A DNA stretch of 20,129 nucleotides from Hydromicrobium sp964517765 (GCA_964517765.1 CAZFEN010000022.1:1-20129); one strand, 5' to 3'; positions 1 to 9,655 are shown, counted from the first letter of the stretch. Made by a program: numbers and translations. Notes: generated by a model from the letters alone, not told the origin.

Positions 1-399
1 ACTATTGTAAAGGAAATAAAATTATTGGAAAATGAAGAAGATAATAATATAAAGACCGAAGAAGGAAATAGGATTATAAGTCTGGAGACGGCCAATGCGC
101 TCAAGGATATGATGCTTTCCGTAGTAGAGGAAGGGACTGGCACAAGAGCACAGATAGAAGGGATAAAAGTTTGTGGTAAGACCGGTACCGCCGAAAAACA
201 TAATGAAAATGGAGTTGGTTACAGCGAAGGAAGACAGATAACTTCTTTTATAGGTTTTGCTCCTTATGAAGATCCTGAAGTTGCAATAATTGTGGTTGTA
301 GATGAACCGCAGGGCGAAGATATCTGGGGCAGTACCGTAGCAGCTCCAGCATTCAGGGATATAATGGAATTTTCTTTAATGAAATTTAAATTCTCATAA
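1..399 (+). CDS. ftsI: Penicillin-binding protein, class B transpeptidase (FtsI/PBP2/SpoVD type), 3' end only
   Basis: This is the C-terminal part (about 132 codons) of a septal D,D-transpeptidase, which crosslinks peptidoglycan outside the membrane. The frame is open from base 1, so the gene begins upstream of the window; the TTG at 25 is internal. The third active-site motif of the penicillin-binding fold is visible as KTGTAE at 178-195. It is followed by the usual ending, with ITSFIGFAPYEDPEVAIIVVVDEP and then VAAPAFRDI. No PASTA domain follows; the protein stops shortly after the transpeptidase fold. Its position just before murE is the normal place for ftsI or spoVD in dcw clusters. FtsI and SpoVD cannot be told apart from this fragment. 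Confidence 0.88.
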   Translation, partial: TIVKEIKLLENEEDNNIKTEEGNRIISLETANALKDMMLSVVEEGTGTRAQIEGIKVCGKTGTAEKHNENGVGYSEGRQITSFIGFAPYEDPEVAIIVVVDEPQGEDIWGSTVAAPAFRDIMEFSLMKFKFS

Positions 400-441
400 T
401 AATAGATAAAAAATTGTTTCGATTGATGCAGATAGGAATGG

Positions 442-470
442 TTGAATATTAAATAAAAGTGTTTCATAAT
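442..470 (+). promoter_or_regulatory. Possible sigma70-type promoter in front of murE
   Basis: The 93-bp gap between the penicillin-binding protein gene and murE holds TTGAAT at 442-447 and CATAAT at 465-470, separated by 17 bp. These match the -35 box at 4 of 6 positions and the -10 box at 5 of 6. A transcript would start near 477, leaving a short leader before the GTG at 493. This is the widest spacer within the dcw block, so a promoter here is sensible. In AT-rich DNA such matches also arise by chance. Confidence 0.35.
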
Positions 471-492
471 TTTACATAAAAACCGGATAAAT

Positions 493-2007
493 GTGAAAAA
501 AATGATATTAGATAACTTGCTGAAGGAAATAAATTATAAGAAAATTTGTGGAAATACTGAGATGGACATAAAGAGTCTTTCCATAAATTCAAAAAATAAA
601 TCAAAGAATAGTCTGTTTATCGCTATTGACGGTTTTAAGCATAATGGACATGATTACATAAAAGAAGCTGCTTCTAATGGAGCGATAGCATCAATTGTTC
701 AGAAAAAAGTGAGTGCCCCTCTGTCTATGACCATGGTTATGGTCGACAGCACAAGAGAAGTGTTACCGATTTTATGCAGGAATTTTTATAGAAATCCAAG
801 TAGTTCATTTAAATTGATCGGTATTACGGGAACCAATGGGAAAACAACCACCTGTTATCTGATAAATTCTATTTTAAATATGGCGGGTATGAAAACTTCA
901 CTTATTACCACTGTCGAATCTTTTCTGGATGGAAAGAAAGTATCTTTTAAGCGCACTACCCCCGAATCCCCGGATTTAAATGACTTTTTTGATAAAAGCA
1001 GGAAGGAGAAAATAGATGCTGCCTGCATGGAGATATCTTCTCATTCCATAGATCTGCATAGGATCGATTATCTTGATTTTGATTATTTTGTATTTACCAA
1101 TCTTTCCCAGGACCATCTGGATTATCATAAAGATATGGCCGGTTATTTCAATGTAAAGAAGAAGTTGTTTCTAAAAGAATATAGAAAAATATATGGGGGG
1201 AAAAAAGCTATAATAAATGTAGATGATAATTACGGGAAAGAAATATTCGAATCAACAGACCTTAAAAGAATATCTTATTCGCTCAGGTCCGATAGGGAGA
1301 GCATATGGGCAAGCAATATTAAAAATTCTATTTCCGGTATTGAGGTGAATATAAATACTTCAGATGGCAAAATACTGAGCATATCATCTCCACTGTGCGG
1401 ATACTTTAATATCTATAATATTCTGGCTGCTATCGGTGTATGCCTCGACATGGGTATTGACAACAAGTCGATTCAGGAGGGTGTAAGATCCTTAAGCGGA
1501 GTGCGGGGCAGATTCGAGAAGCTGGATTCCGATAATCGGTTTGCGGTGATAGTTGATTATGCACATACACCTGATGGTCTGGAGAAAGTACTTACAACTA
1601 TAAAACAAATTTTAAAATCCGGGGGGAAAATAATAACGGTTTTTGGATGCGGGGGCGATCGTGATATGGGAAAAAGAAAGATCATGGGCCGTATTTCAGG
1701 AAAATATGCAGATTTCACGATCTTGACATCCGACAATCCAAGAACAGAAGACCCTGATTCTATAATACGTATGATAGAGGAAGGCCTGATCGAGTCTGAA
1801 AGTAAGGAATATATCAAAGAGGTCGATAGGAAAAAAGCAATATTTATGGCTCTTGAAATGGCAAGTAAAAATGACGTGATTATTATTGCGGGTAAAGGTC
1901 ATGAAGATTATCAGGAATTCAAGGATTACAGGATACCTTTTAGTGATCGTTATGTAGCCGAGGAATGGTTATTTAAAAAAAATGAAAGAAAACATAAAAG
2001 TAAATGA
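493..2007 (+). CDS. murE: UDP-N-acetylmuramoyl-tripeptide synthetase MurE, probably meso-diaminopimelate adding
   Basis: Cytoplasmic Mur ligase that adds the third stem residue to UDP-MurNAc-L-Ala-D-Glu using ATP. At 504 residues it has the normal family length. The ATP loop GITGTNGKTTT is at residues 110-120. A central SSHSIDLHRID stretch and a late GKGHEDYQEF motif are typical of MurE. The motif DNPRTEDP in the C-terminal domain is the signature linked to meso-DAP specificity; lysine-adding enzymes carry a different residue in place of the Arg. In the N-terminal uracil-binding domain the usual D-S-R is replaced by N-S-K (SINSKNKSKNS), a mild oddity. The start is taken as GTG 493, with a weak GGA 6-7 bases upstream; ATG 502 is an in-frame alternative three codons later. 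The 3' end overlaps murF by 26 bp, which suggests translational coupling. Confidence 0.96.
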   Translation: MKKMILDNLLKEINYKKICGNTEMDIKSLSINSKNKSKNSLFIAIDGFKHNGHDYIKEAASNGAIASIVQKKVSAPLSMTMVMVDSTREVLPILCRNFYRNPSSSFKLIGITGTNGKTTTCYLINSILNMAGMKTSLITTVESFLDGKKVSFKRTTPESPDLNDFFDKSRKEKIDAACMEISSHSIDLHRIDYLDFDYFVFTNLSQDHLDYHKDMAGYFNVKKKLFLKEYRKIYGGKKAIINVDDNYGKEIFESTDLKRISYSLRSDRESIWASNIKNSISGIEVNINTSDGKILSISSPLCGYFNIYNILAAIGVCLDMGIDNKSIQEGVRSLSGVRGRFEKLDSDNRFAVIVDYAHTPDGLEKVLTTIKQILKSGGKIITVFGCGGDRDMGKRKIMGRISGKYADFTILTSDNPRTEDPDSIIRMIEEGLIESESKEYIKEVDRKKAIFMALEMASKNDVIIIAGKGHEDYQEFKDYRIPFSDRYVAEEWLFKKNERKHKSK

Positions 2008-3412
2008 TATTATTTCCTGGACAAACTGTGAGGTAATTTCAGGAAATATCGAAAAATACATTAGTAATATATCTACGGATTCAAGAACTATAAAAAAAGG
2101 TGATTTCTTTATACCTCTTACGGGTGAGAATTATAATGGGCATGATTTTATTGAATCGGCTTTAAATAAGAGGGCCTGCGGCTTTGTATTTGAATCGATA
2201 TACAGGGAAAGATTAGAGTTATGGAAGAAAAAGGCCGGACATGAAGATACGGATAATCTCGTAATCCTGCAGTCTGACAGTACTTTGGATTTCTTAAAAA
2301 GCATTTCATATAATTATATTCGAAAATTCAAGCCAACCGTTATAGGAATTACAGGAAGTGCAGGTAAGACAACTACTAAAGATTTTCTGGCAAATATTTT
2401 AGGAAAGGAACACAGGGTCGTTTTTACTCCCAGGAACTATAATACAGAAATTGGAGTGTCTAAATCGATTCTTGAAATTGATAAAAGTACCGATTTTTTT
2501 ATTGCGGAACTGGGTATGAGGGGAAAAGGTCAGATAAGGGTACTTTCCGATATATGCAACTTGAGTATAGGAGCTATTACTGCTGTAGGTCAATCGCATA
2601 TGGCTTTTTTTAAAGACTTGCAGGAGATAGCAGAAGCAAAAGCGGAAATGAGTGAGATCCTTCATAAAAATAATGGAACACTGTTTTTAAATAATGACGA
2701 CGGATACGGTAATTTTATAGAAAATATAGTCAATTGCAGAGTTGAAAAATTCGGGAGAAATAATAATATCTCATTTAATTTCATAGAAGAAAAAATAGAT
2801 GATCTGGGAAGATTTACTTTTAACTTTTTCAAAAATGATAAAAAGATTATAAATATAAACTTGAATATACCCGGATATCACAATATATATAATGCCTGCT
2901 GCGCAGCAGCCATAGGGTTATATTCCGGCATAAGTAGTAAGTCCATCAAAGAAGGAATCGAAGGTGCAATTATAGAAGGTTCCAGAATGGAAATTTTGAA
3001 GAAAAAAGACAGGATGATCATAAATGATTGCTATAATGCAAATCCTCTCTCGGTAAAAGGTGCAATAGATTCATTGGTTTCAATTTCAAAAAAGAGAAAT
3101 ATGAGGAGCGTGGCCGTACTGGGAGACATGCTGGAACTGGGTATTGGTTCAGACAGGCTTCATCAAGAAATCGGTGGGTACCTCTCCGGGAAAAAAGTGG
3201 ATGTACTAATCGCTGTTGGCAGTCTTGCCCGGAACATATATGAAGGATACAGGAAAGAAAGTAATCTTAATAGGAATGATGGTTCCTATTTTTATTTCGC
3301 AAGTAAAGAAAAACTATGTGAGAAAATCAATGATCTGCTGGAACCCGGGGATTTAATTCTGGTAAAAGGTTCAAGGGCAAATAAAATGGAAGATATTATT
3401 AACATAATATAG
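1982..3412 (+). CDS. murF: UDP-N-acetylmuramoyl-tripeptide--D-alanyl-D-alanine ligase MurF
   Basis: Mur ligase that attaches the D-Ala-D-Ala dipeptide, made by the Ddl encoded downstream, to the UDP-MurNAc tripeptide in the cytoplasm. At 476 residues it is of normal length. The N-terminal domain keeps STDSRTIKKGDFFIPL. The ATP loop is GITGSAGKTTTKD from residue 122. The MurF-specific motif NDCYNANPLS appears in the C-terminal half, where other Mur ligases have a different sequence, followed by VAVLGDMLELG. The ATG at 1982 lies inside the end of murE (26-bp overlap) and has no clear Shine-Dalgarno at normal spacing, so re-initiation after murE is likely. mraY starts 14 bp after the stop. Confidence 0.96.
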   Translation: MKENIKVNDIISWTNCEVISGNIEKYISNISTDSRTIKKGDFFIPLTGENYNGHDFIESALNKRACGFVFESIYRERLELWKKKAGHEDTDNLVILQSDSTLDFLKSISYNYIRKFKPTVIGITGSAGKTTTKDFLANILGKEHRVVFTPRNYNTEIGVSKSILEIDKSTDFFIAELGMRGKGQIRVLSDICNLSIGAITAVGQSHMAFFKDLQEIAEAKAEMSEILHKNNGTLFLNNDDGYGNFIENIVNCRVEKFGRNNNISFNFIEEKIDDLGRFTFNFFKNDKKIININLNIPGYHNIYNACCAAAIGLYSGISSKSIKEGIEGAIIEGSRMEILKKKDRMIINDCYNANPLSVKGAIDSLVSISKKRNMRSVAVLGDMLELGIGSDRLHQEIGGYLSGKKVDVLIAVGSLARNIYEGYRKESNLNRNDGSYFYFASKEKLCEKINDLLEPGDLILVKGSRANKMEDIINII

Positions 3413-3426
3413 ATTGGAACTGATAT

Positions 3427-4440
3427 ATGACCTGGATATTTTTATCGATTATAATAGGAGGCATGGTTTCACTTCTGATGACACCTCTGTTCATAAAATT
3501 TCAAAAGAATAAAAAAATTGGTGAAAGGATCCGCATAGACGGTCCCAAATCTCATTCTACTAAGATAGGCACACCTACCATGGGCGGGGTAATATTCGTC
3601 TTATCTTCCCTGGCGTCATTTGCAGCAGTGACATTGATAAAATATTACAGGCATGAAGTTTATAGTATCGAGGGGATATTTGCTATTTCCGTACTGCTGT
3701 TATGCAGTTTGATAGGATTTATTGATGATTATATGGCGCTAAAAAAACAGAGATCTCTTGGTTTAAGATGGTGGGTAAAGATATCTCTTCTTGCTATAGT
3801 GTGTTTATATTTTATATTGTTTTCTAAATATATACTTCATGCCAGCACTTATATAGGAATACCTTTTACTAACATAAAACTTGAACTTGGAAACTGGTAT
3901 TATATTATTGTAGTGCTTATCATTATTAGTACCACTAATGCGGTTAATTTGACTGATGGGCTTGACGGCCTTGCTGCAGGAACTTCTTCTATTGTGCTGG
4001 CCATATTTTGTCTGATTGCATTTTTGGAATGGTCCGTTCTGAATGTTTCCTATGGAATAGATATAGCGGTAGTAAGCGGAGGGACACTTGCAGCCTGCAT
4101 AGGTTTTTTATGGTGGAATACGGCACCTGCGGAAATTTTTATGGGAGATACCGGGTCTTTCGGAGTGGGAGGACTAATAGCGGCAGTTGCAATAATCCTG
4201 AAGCAGGAACTCTTGCTTATTATTATCGGAGGGGTATTTGTTATCGAAACTTTGTCTGTAATAATCCAGATTTTATGGTTTAAAATCTTTAAAAGAAGAG
4301 TTTTCAAAATGGCTCCGATTCACCACCATTTTGAACTTCTCGGGTGGCCGGAGATCAAGATTATAATTAGATTCTGGCTGGTGAGTGCTTTATTTGCCGG
4401 AGTGGGATTTTTTATTTATTATTTAAAATTCATAGATTAA
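3427..4440 (+). CDS. mraY: Phospho-N-acetylmuramoyl-pentapeptide-transferase MraY
   Basis: Integral membrane enzyme that moves phospho-MurNAc-pentapeptide from UDP to undecaprenyl phosphate, making lipid I at the inner face of the membrane. The 337 residues form about ten hydrophobic segments. Family landmarks are in order: GTPTMGG near residues 48-54, the FIDDYMALKK aspartate pair at D100-D101, NLTDGLDGLAAG at 174-185, GDTGSFGVGG at 240-249, and the basic APIHHHFE loop at 296-303. These cover the nucleotide and magnesium-binding site. It follows murF by 14 bp and precedes murD by 5 bp, so it is part of the same operon. Confidence 0.97.
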   Translation: MTWIFLSIIIGGMVSLLMTPLFIKFQKNKKIGERIRIDGPKSHSTKIGTPTMGGVIFVLSSLASFAAVTLIKYYRHEVYSIEGIFAISVLLLCSLIGFIDDYMALKKQRSLGLRWWVKISLLAIVCLYFILFSKYILHASTYIGIPFTNIKLELGNWYYIIVVLIIISTTNAVNLTDGLDGLAAGTSSIVLAIFCLIAFLEWSVLNVSYGIDIAVVSGGTLAACIGFLWWNTAPAEIFMGDTGSFGVGGLIAAVAIILKQELLLIIIGGVFVIETLSVIIQILWFKIFKRRVFKMAPIHHHFELLGWPEIKIIIRFWLVSALFAGVGFFIYYLKFID

Positions 4441-4445
4441 TAAAA

Positions 4446-5882
4446 ATGACAGATATATCTGATCCGGTCAAAAATAAAAATTTGCTTGTAATCGGTCTTG
4501 GTAAAACAGGAATTTCGGTAATAAAAAAACTGCTTGACTCATGTTCTTCCATAACAGGAATCGATAGTAACACGGAACTGAACCTTGCAGATGCATTTAA
4601 CGGATATCCATATGCGGAGCACGATAATCTGGAAATAATACTGGGTAAGAACATATCAGGGGAAAAAGAAATATTGAAAAAAACGGATCTCTTAATAATC
4701 AGTCCCGGTGTTCCGGATAATTTTCCGATAATAAAACTGGTATCAGAATACGGGATTCCTATCTGGAGCGAATTGGAACTGGCATGGAGACTATTAGGCA
4801 ATGAGGCAAAGAATAAGACTATAGCCGTAACCGGTACAAATGGAAAAACGACAGTAGTAAATCTGATAGGAAAACTTCTTGAAGATTCAGGGAATAGTTG
4901 TGTAGTTTGCGGTAATGTAGGATTACCATTAATAGATACTATAGATGTTGGAAATGAGTATTCAGATTGTCAGAAGAACCTGATAAGGGTAATAGAAGTC
5001 AGCAGCTTTCAATTGGAACGGATATATGATTTCAAACCGCATATCAGCGTGATTTTAAATATTACAAGCGATCACATAGACAGACATGAGACTTTCGAAA
5101 ACTATATTGATTTGAAATTGAAATTGATGATAAACCAGAATAAAAATGACTGGTCGATTGTCAACAACGATGATAGGAATATAAACGAAAAAACCAGGAG
5201 TATCTTAAAAAGCCGGAGCCAATTACCAAAAATAATTAAGTTTGGTCTGGAACCAAAAGAGTGTGTGGATCTTTTTTATGAAAATGGCCATATTTATTAC
5301 CGGATAGGAAAAAGCAGTGGGGACATTAATATAAAAAATACTCTCTTAAAAGGCAAACATAATATATCCAATATCATGGCGTCTATTGCAACAGCGGTTT
5401 TGATAGGAGCAAACAAAAAAAGCATTGAAAAAACAATTAACAGTTTTAAACCCCTCGACCATAGACTGGAATACCTGGGTTATATAAAAGGTTTAAGGTG
5501 TTTCAATGATTCTAAATCAACCAATCCGGATGCAACCGTTGTAGCTATCAATGACTTTGGTAAAGAAATTACATTGATCATGGGCGGTAAGGACAAAGAC
5601 ATGGATTTTTCCGAATTAATACCGGTTCTGAATAAAAAAGTAAAGAACCTCATCCTGATTGGAGAAACTTCTTCATACATCTATAAAGAGGTGATGAAAG
5701 GTACCTGCGATTATAATGTATATAAATGCGGCACACTTGAAGCAGCTGTAAGAAAAGGATTTGAAGTTGCTATCCCGGGAGAAGTCTTAATGCTCTCGCC
5801 GGCATGTGCAAGTATGGATATGTTTAAAGATTATAAAGAAAGAGGGAACAGGTTTAAAAATTTAGTATTTTCCGAAAAGTAA
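4446..5882 (+). CDS. murD: UDP-N-acetylmuramoyl-L-alanine--D-glutamate ligase MurD
   Basis: Cytoplasmic ligase adding D-glutamate to UDP-MurNAc-L-Ala. The 478 residues begin with a Rossmann-like VIGLGKTGIS loop near 15-24. The ATP loop AVTGTNGKTTV is at 127-137. A central SSFQLERI stretch and NITSDHIDRH follow, and the MurD-type NDSKSTNPDATVVAI comes later. The C-terminus has LSPACASMDMFKDYKERG, the usual MurD ending. The ATG at 4446 sits 5 bp after the mraY stop with no strong ribosome site. ftsW begins 6 bp downstream. Nothing indicates damage. Confidence 0.96.
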   Translation: MTDISDPVKNKNLLVIGLGKTGISVIKKLLDSCSSITGIDSNTELNLADAFNGYPYAEHDNLEIILGKNISGEKEILKKTDLLIISPGVPDNFPIIKLVSEYGIPIWSELELAWRLLGNEAKNKTIAVTGTNGKTTVVNLIGKLLEDSGNSCVVCGNVGLPLIDTIDVGNEYSDCQKNLIRVIEVSSFQLERIYDFKPHISVILNITSDHIDRHETFENYIDLKLKLMINQNKNDWSIVNNDDRNINEKTRSILKSRSQLPKIIKFGLEPKECVDLFYENGHIYYRIGKSSGDINIKNTLLKGKHNISNIMASIATAVLIGANKKSIEKTINSFKPLDHRLEYLGYIKGLRCFNDSKSTNPDATVVAINDFGKEITLIMGGKDKDMDFSELIPVLNKKVKNLILIGETSSYIYKEVMKGTCDYNVYKCGTLEAAVRKGFEVAIPGEVLMLSPACASMDMFKDYKERGNRFKNLVFSEK

Positions 5883-5888
5883 AGTGTT

Positions 5889-7067
5889 ATGGAAAAAAGA
5901 ATCAATGCCAGAAGATACAGTTTTTTAAAAGTCGATATAGAGTATTATTTTATATTTATTTTGACTTTAATACTATCGATAATTGGCCTCATTATGATAT
6001 CAAGTTCTTCTATCTCGATAGGCGAGAGATACTTTAACGATCCCTATTGGTTTATAAGAAGACAGATAATATGGTGGGTAATTTCTTTTATTTTTTTCAT
6101 TCTGGCTTCAAGAATAAACTATCATTATTATAAAAAATTTTCTAATTATATAATGCTTATATCTATAGCGTTACTTGCCCTGGTCTTTATACCGGGTTTT
6201 GGAATCGAGATCAATGGTTACAGAAGATGGCTGAATTTCTGGTTCTTTAGTATTCAGCCATCTGAATTTGTGAAAATAGCCTTGATTATGCTGTTTAGTG
6301 ATAATCTTAACCGAAGATATAAGGATAATAAACTTATCAAAAATATAATTTTTCCGTCATTTCTGGCGCTATGCGTGGTCGCTGTCTTGATATTTCTGGA
6401 ACCTGATCTGGGTACGGTGGTAGTCATAGGATTAATAGTATTTATAGTTTTATATGTCGGGGGTGTAAGATTAAAACATCTTTTTGGTCTTGGATTTATA
6501 GGATTTGCAGTAACGGCAATATATCTATTTTCAGAAGATTATCAAAGACAAAGGCTTTTTGCCTTTATCAGCAGGATAATTGCGCTCTTAAGCGGAAAAG
6601 GTGAAATAGGAGAGGTTAATTTTCAAATCTCGCAGTCTTTGATTGCTCTGGGTTCGGGGAACCTGACCGGATTAGGTCTCGGAAATAGTATACAAAAATA
6701 TTCTTATCTTCCGGAAGCGCATACAGATTTTATCTTCGCGATTATAGGTGAAGAATTAGGATTGGTAGGCACCATCCTTGTAGTTGTTTTATTTGTTCTC
6801 TTCATGGTTTTTGGAATCAGAGTCTGTATAAAAGCAAAGGATTATTTTGGCAGAGTAATGGCAGTTGGTCTTACAAGTATTATAATAATCCCTGCAATCA
6901 TAAATATTTCCGTGGTCATCGGACTACTTCCAATAACCGGCCTGACGCTTCCTTTTATCAGTTCTGGCGGGTCATCGCTTCTTGTCAGTATGATAACAGC
7001 CGGTATACTTTTGAATATATCCAGACAAAATTCATTACCTCAAAAGAATCCCGAATTATCCGGATAA
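5889..7067 (+). CDS. ftsW: Peptidoglycan polymerase FtsW (SEDS family)
   Basis: Polytopic membrane glycosyltransferase of the SEDS family that polymerises lipid II at the septum with a partner class B penicillin-binding protein, probably the one at the window start. It has 392 residues and about ten hydrophobic segments, starting near residue 20. Family motifs are visible: GYRRWL at 110-115, SIQPSEFVKI at 121-130, EPDLGT at 171-176, PEAHTDFIFAIIGEELG from 275 (the putative catalytic Asp falls in loops of this type), and LPFISSGGSS near the end. FtsW is preferred over RodA because of its position between murD and murG. The start ATG lies 6 bp after murD. A 39-bp spacer precedes murG. Confidence 0.94.
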   Translation: MEKRINARRYSFLKVDIEYYFIFILTLILSIIGLIMISSSSISIGERYFNDPYWFIRRQIIWWVISFIFFILASRINYHYYKKFSNYIMLISIALLALVFIPGFGIEINGYRRWLNFWFFSIQPSEFVKIALIMLFSDNLNRRYKDNKLIKNIIFPSFLALCVVAVLIFLEPDLGTVVVIGLIVFIVLYVGGVRLKHLFGLGFIGFAVTAIYLFSEDYQRQRLFAFISRIIALLSGKGEIGEVNFQISQSLIALGSGNLTGLGLGNSIQKYSYLPEAHTDFIFAIIGEELGLVGTILVVVLFVLFMVFGIRVCIKAKDYFGRVMAVGLTSIIIIPAIINISVVIGLLPITGLTLPFISSGGSSLLVSMITAGILLNISRQNSLPQKNPELSG

Positions 7068-7106
7068 TTAAAATAAAATGATCTAAAATCTAAACCATAG
7101 AGTGAG

Positions 7107-8237
7107 ATGAGAAAAAAAATATTAATATGCGGCGGAGGAACCGGAGGGCATCTTTATCCGGCCATGGCAATAATAGAATATTTAAAAGATAATTACCCTT
7201 TATGCGAGCTTTTTTTCATAGGGACGGATAAAGGATTGGGAAAAGATTTAATACCGGCGTTTAATATAAACTATAAAAACATAAAATCCAGCGGTTTGAA
7301 TCTGAACGGAAATATATTTAGGAAATTCTTAAATACAATGAAATTTTTATACTGGTTTACTTCAGGTTTTTTTCAATCATTAAAGATAGTGTTGAGGTTT
7401 AAACCTGATATAATACTGGGTATGGGCGGTTATATTTGTGCTCCTGTTCTTGCAGCAGGTATTTTTAATTTTAAAAAGATAGCCCTGCATGAACAAAATT
7501 ATATTCCCGGAAGGCTGAATAAATTATTTTCCAGATTTGCGAAATATATTTTTATTAGTTTTGAGGATACAGCCGGATATTTTAAAGTAAAAAAAAGCAG
7601 GGTGGTTTTTACCGGAAATCCATTAAGAAAAGCGATAAGACAATCAGGAAACATAAAACATGAATTCAAAAAATGGGGCCTTGTAGAAGGCAGATTTACA
7701 GTGGTTGCATTCGGTGGAAGTCTGGGTGCCGAAAAAATAAATAGTGCTGTTATGGATCTTTACAATCATTTTAAAAATAACGATGAAATCCAGATTTTAC
7801 TTATTTGCGGCAGCCGTTTCTATGATAAGATAGCCAGCAGTAAAAGTAAATTTTTTAAGTCCGGGGATAAATTGGTTTTAAATATTTTCCCATATATATA
7901 TGAAATGCAGGAAATATATAGAATTTCGGATTTGATAATTTCCAGAGCGGGGGCAAACACTATATCGGAAATAATTGAATATAACATACCCTCGATACTT
8001 GTTCCTTATCCGGATGCAGTTGCAAATCATCAATTTTATAATGCGGTTTTTCTGGCAAAAAGAGGTAAGGCTATACTGATTGAAGATAGAGACCTTGATA
8101 GTAGAAGAATGGCTGAAGTTATAGAATCGCTTATGAGGGATAACCATAAAAAATATAAGAATATGAAAAATATGGAAATAAAGGACAGGCATATAAATAG
8201 TGTTAAGATTATCTCTTCAAAACTGATGGAGAACTAA
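7107..8237 (+). CDS. murG: UDP-N-acetylglucosamine--lipid I transferase MurG
   Basis: Peripheral GT-B glycosyltransferase that adds GlcNAc to lipid I to make lipid II on the inner face of the membrane. The 376 residues start with GGGTGGHLYPA at residues 9-19, whose GGTGGH loop binds the lipid I diphosphate. HEQN is at 128-131, GGSLGA at 203-208 in the second domain, and SRAGANTISE at 279-288 binds the UDP-GlcNAc donor. A short GAGTGAG-like stretch just upstream may act as a weak ribosome site for ATG 7107. murC begins 2 bp after the stop. Confidence 0.96.
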   Translation: MRKKILICGGGTGGHLYPAMAIIEYLKDNYPLCELFFIGTDKGLGKDLIPAFNINYKNIKSSGLNLNGNIFRKFLNTMKFLYWFTSGFFQSLKIVLRFKPDIILGMGGYICAPVLAAGIFNFKKIALHEQNYIPGRLNKLFSRFAKYIFISFEDTAGYFKVKKSRVVFTGNPLRKAIRQSGNIKHEFKKWGLVEGRFTVVAFGGSLGAEKINSAVMDLYNHFKNNDEIQILLICGSRFYDKIASSKSKFFKSGDKLVLNIFPYIYEMQEIYRISDLIISRAGANTISEIIEYNIPSILVPYPDAVANHQFYNAVFLAKRGKAILIEDRDLDSRRMAEVIESLMRDNHKKYKNMKNMEIKDRHINSVKIISSKLMEN

Positions 8238-8239
8238 AG

Positions 8240-9640
8240 TTGAAAAATAATTATGATGTCTTAAAAAAGAGTAAAAGGTGCTTTCTTATCGGTATAGGCG
8301 GAGCAGGGATGAGTGCAATAGCCCATGTGCTGCATGGTATGGGATTTGAGGTATCGGGTTCGGATATAAAAGAATCCCATTATACAAGCGTTCTAAAAAA
8401 TGAAGGTATTAAAATTTTTATTGGTCACAACCAAAAAAATATTGAAGGTGCCGATACAGTAATTTATTCTACAGCGATACCGGAAAATAATGTGGAAATG
8501 CGAGCTGCGGTTAATAAAAAAATTCCTCTGCTTGCCCGATCCGATGTGCTGGCCTGGATATTAAACAGCAGGAAAGGCATTGCAATTTCCGGAACTCACG
8601 GCAAAACTACCACAACTTCCATGATTTCCCTGATATTCAGAGGACTGGATCTGGATCCAATCATAATGGTCGGAGGAGAGTTAAATGAATTGGGATCAAA
8701 TGCAAGATACGGAAAGGGTGAATACGTTGTAGCGGAAGCATGTGAAAGCGATGGATCCTTCTTAAAATACAAACCTTTTATAAGTGTGGTGACCAATATA
8801 GAGGGGGATCATTTTGATTTCTATAAAGATATCGATGAAATAAAACAGAGCTTTCTAAAATTCATAACCAATACCATATCCGGAGGTATGGTAATTCTTA
8901 ATGGTGACGAAGAATATCTAAAGGATTTCTTTGAATCCGATGATAAAAAAATTATATATTATGGAATGAATCCCGAAAATCATATTTATGCCGAAAATAT
9001 AAAATTTTCTAATCTTACTTCCTCTTACACTCTTATTATCCGTGATAAAAATAAAGATAAAAAACCGGGGAAGATAAAAGTAAAGCTAAATGTACCGGGC
9101 CTGCATAATATAAGGAACAGCCTGGCAGCATTTGCGGTATGTTATGGTATGGGTCTTGATATGGAAAAGGCTTCCGATATACTTAAGTTTTTTACCGGAG
9201 TAAAGAGGAGATTTGAAAAAAGGGGAGAAAAAAAAGGTGCCGTCATTTTTGACGATTACGCACATCATCCTTCTGAAGTAAAAGCAACGCTGGAAGCTGC
9301 CACTCAGGAAAAAAATAAAAGAATAATCATAGTTTTTCAACCGCACAGATATTCCAGACTGGCTAATTTAAAAGATAAATTCAACGGTTGTTTTGATGCA
9401 GGTGATATCCTTATAATTACCGACGTTTACGGTTCGGGAGAACAACCAATACCGGGTATTACCGGTAAAACTTTAATTGACACCCTGATAGATAATGGCT
9501 TTAAAAATAAAATAATCTATATTCCAAAACTGCAGGATGTAACCGAATATCTGGAAATCAATATGAAACAGGATGATATGATACTGTTAATGGGAGCAGG
9601 AGATATTACCAGGGTCACAGATGAGATATTAAAACTTTAG
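8240..9640 (+). CDS. murC: UDP-N-acetylmuramate--L-alanine ligase MurC
   Basis: First of the Mur ligases, adding L-alanine to UDP-MurNAc in the cytoplasm. The 466 residues open with FLIGIGGAGMSAIAHVL, the MurC UDP-binding loop. The ATP loop AISGTHGKTTTTS starts at residue 115. MurC-specific DDYAHHPSEVKATLEAA and FQPHRYSR follow in the C-terminal half. The start is a TTG at 8240; GGAGA at 8228-8232, seven bases upstream and inside the end of murG, supports it, and there is no in-frame ATG before the conserved N-terminus. A 2-bp gap to murG suggests coupled translation. murB follows after 15 bp. Confidence 0.95.
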   Translation: MKNNYDVLKKSKRCFLIGIGGAGMSAIAHVLHGMGFEVSGSDIKESHYTSVLKNEGIKIFIGHNQKNIEGADTVIYSTAIPENNVEMRAAVNKKIPLLARSDVLAWILNSRKGIAISGTHGKTTTTSMISLIFRGLDLDPIIMVGGELNELGSNARYGKGEYVVAEACESDGSFLKYKPFISVVTNIEGDHFDFYKDIDEIKQSFLKFITNTISGGMVILNGDEEYLKDFFESDDKKIIYYGMNPENHIYAENIKFSNLTSSYTLIIRDKNKDKKPGKIKVKLNVPGLHNIRNSLAAFAVCYGMGLDMEKASDILKFFTGVKRRFEKRGEKKGAVIFDDYAHHPSEVKATLEAATQEKNKRIIIVFQPHRYSRLANLKDKFNGCFDAGDILIITDVYGSGEQPIPGITGKTLIDTLIDNGFKNKIIYIPKLQDVTEYLEINMKQDDMILLMGAGDITRVTDEILKL

Positions 9641-9655
9641 TTATGAAATATTAAA

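Noticed and set aside
1195..1206. G6A6 homopolymer run in murE, with another G6 run at 1621-1626 and one in ftsZ near 14202
   Set aside because: These encode Gly-Gly-Lys and similar pairs in intact genes. No alternative frame of meaning follows, so phase variation or programmed frameshifting is not supported.
2896..2909. 14-bp perfect palindrome CTGCTGCGCAGCAG in murF
   Set aside because: It lies in frame over an Ala/Cys-rich stretch (ACCAAA) of a conserved protein, with no partner copy elsewhere, so codon choice explains it.
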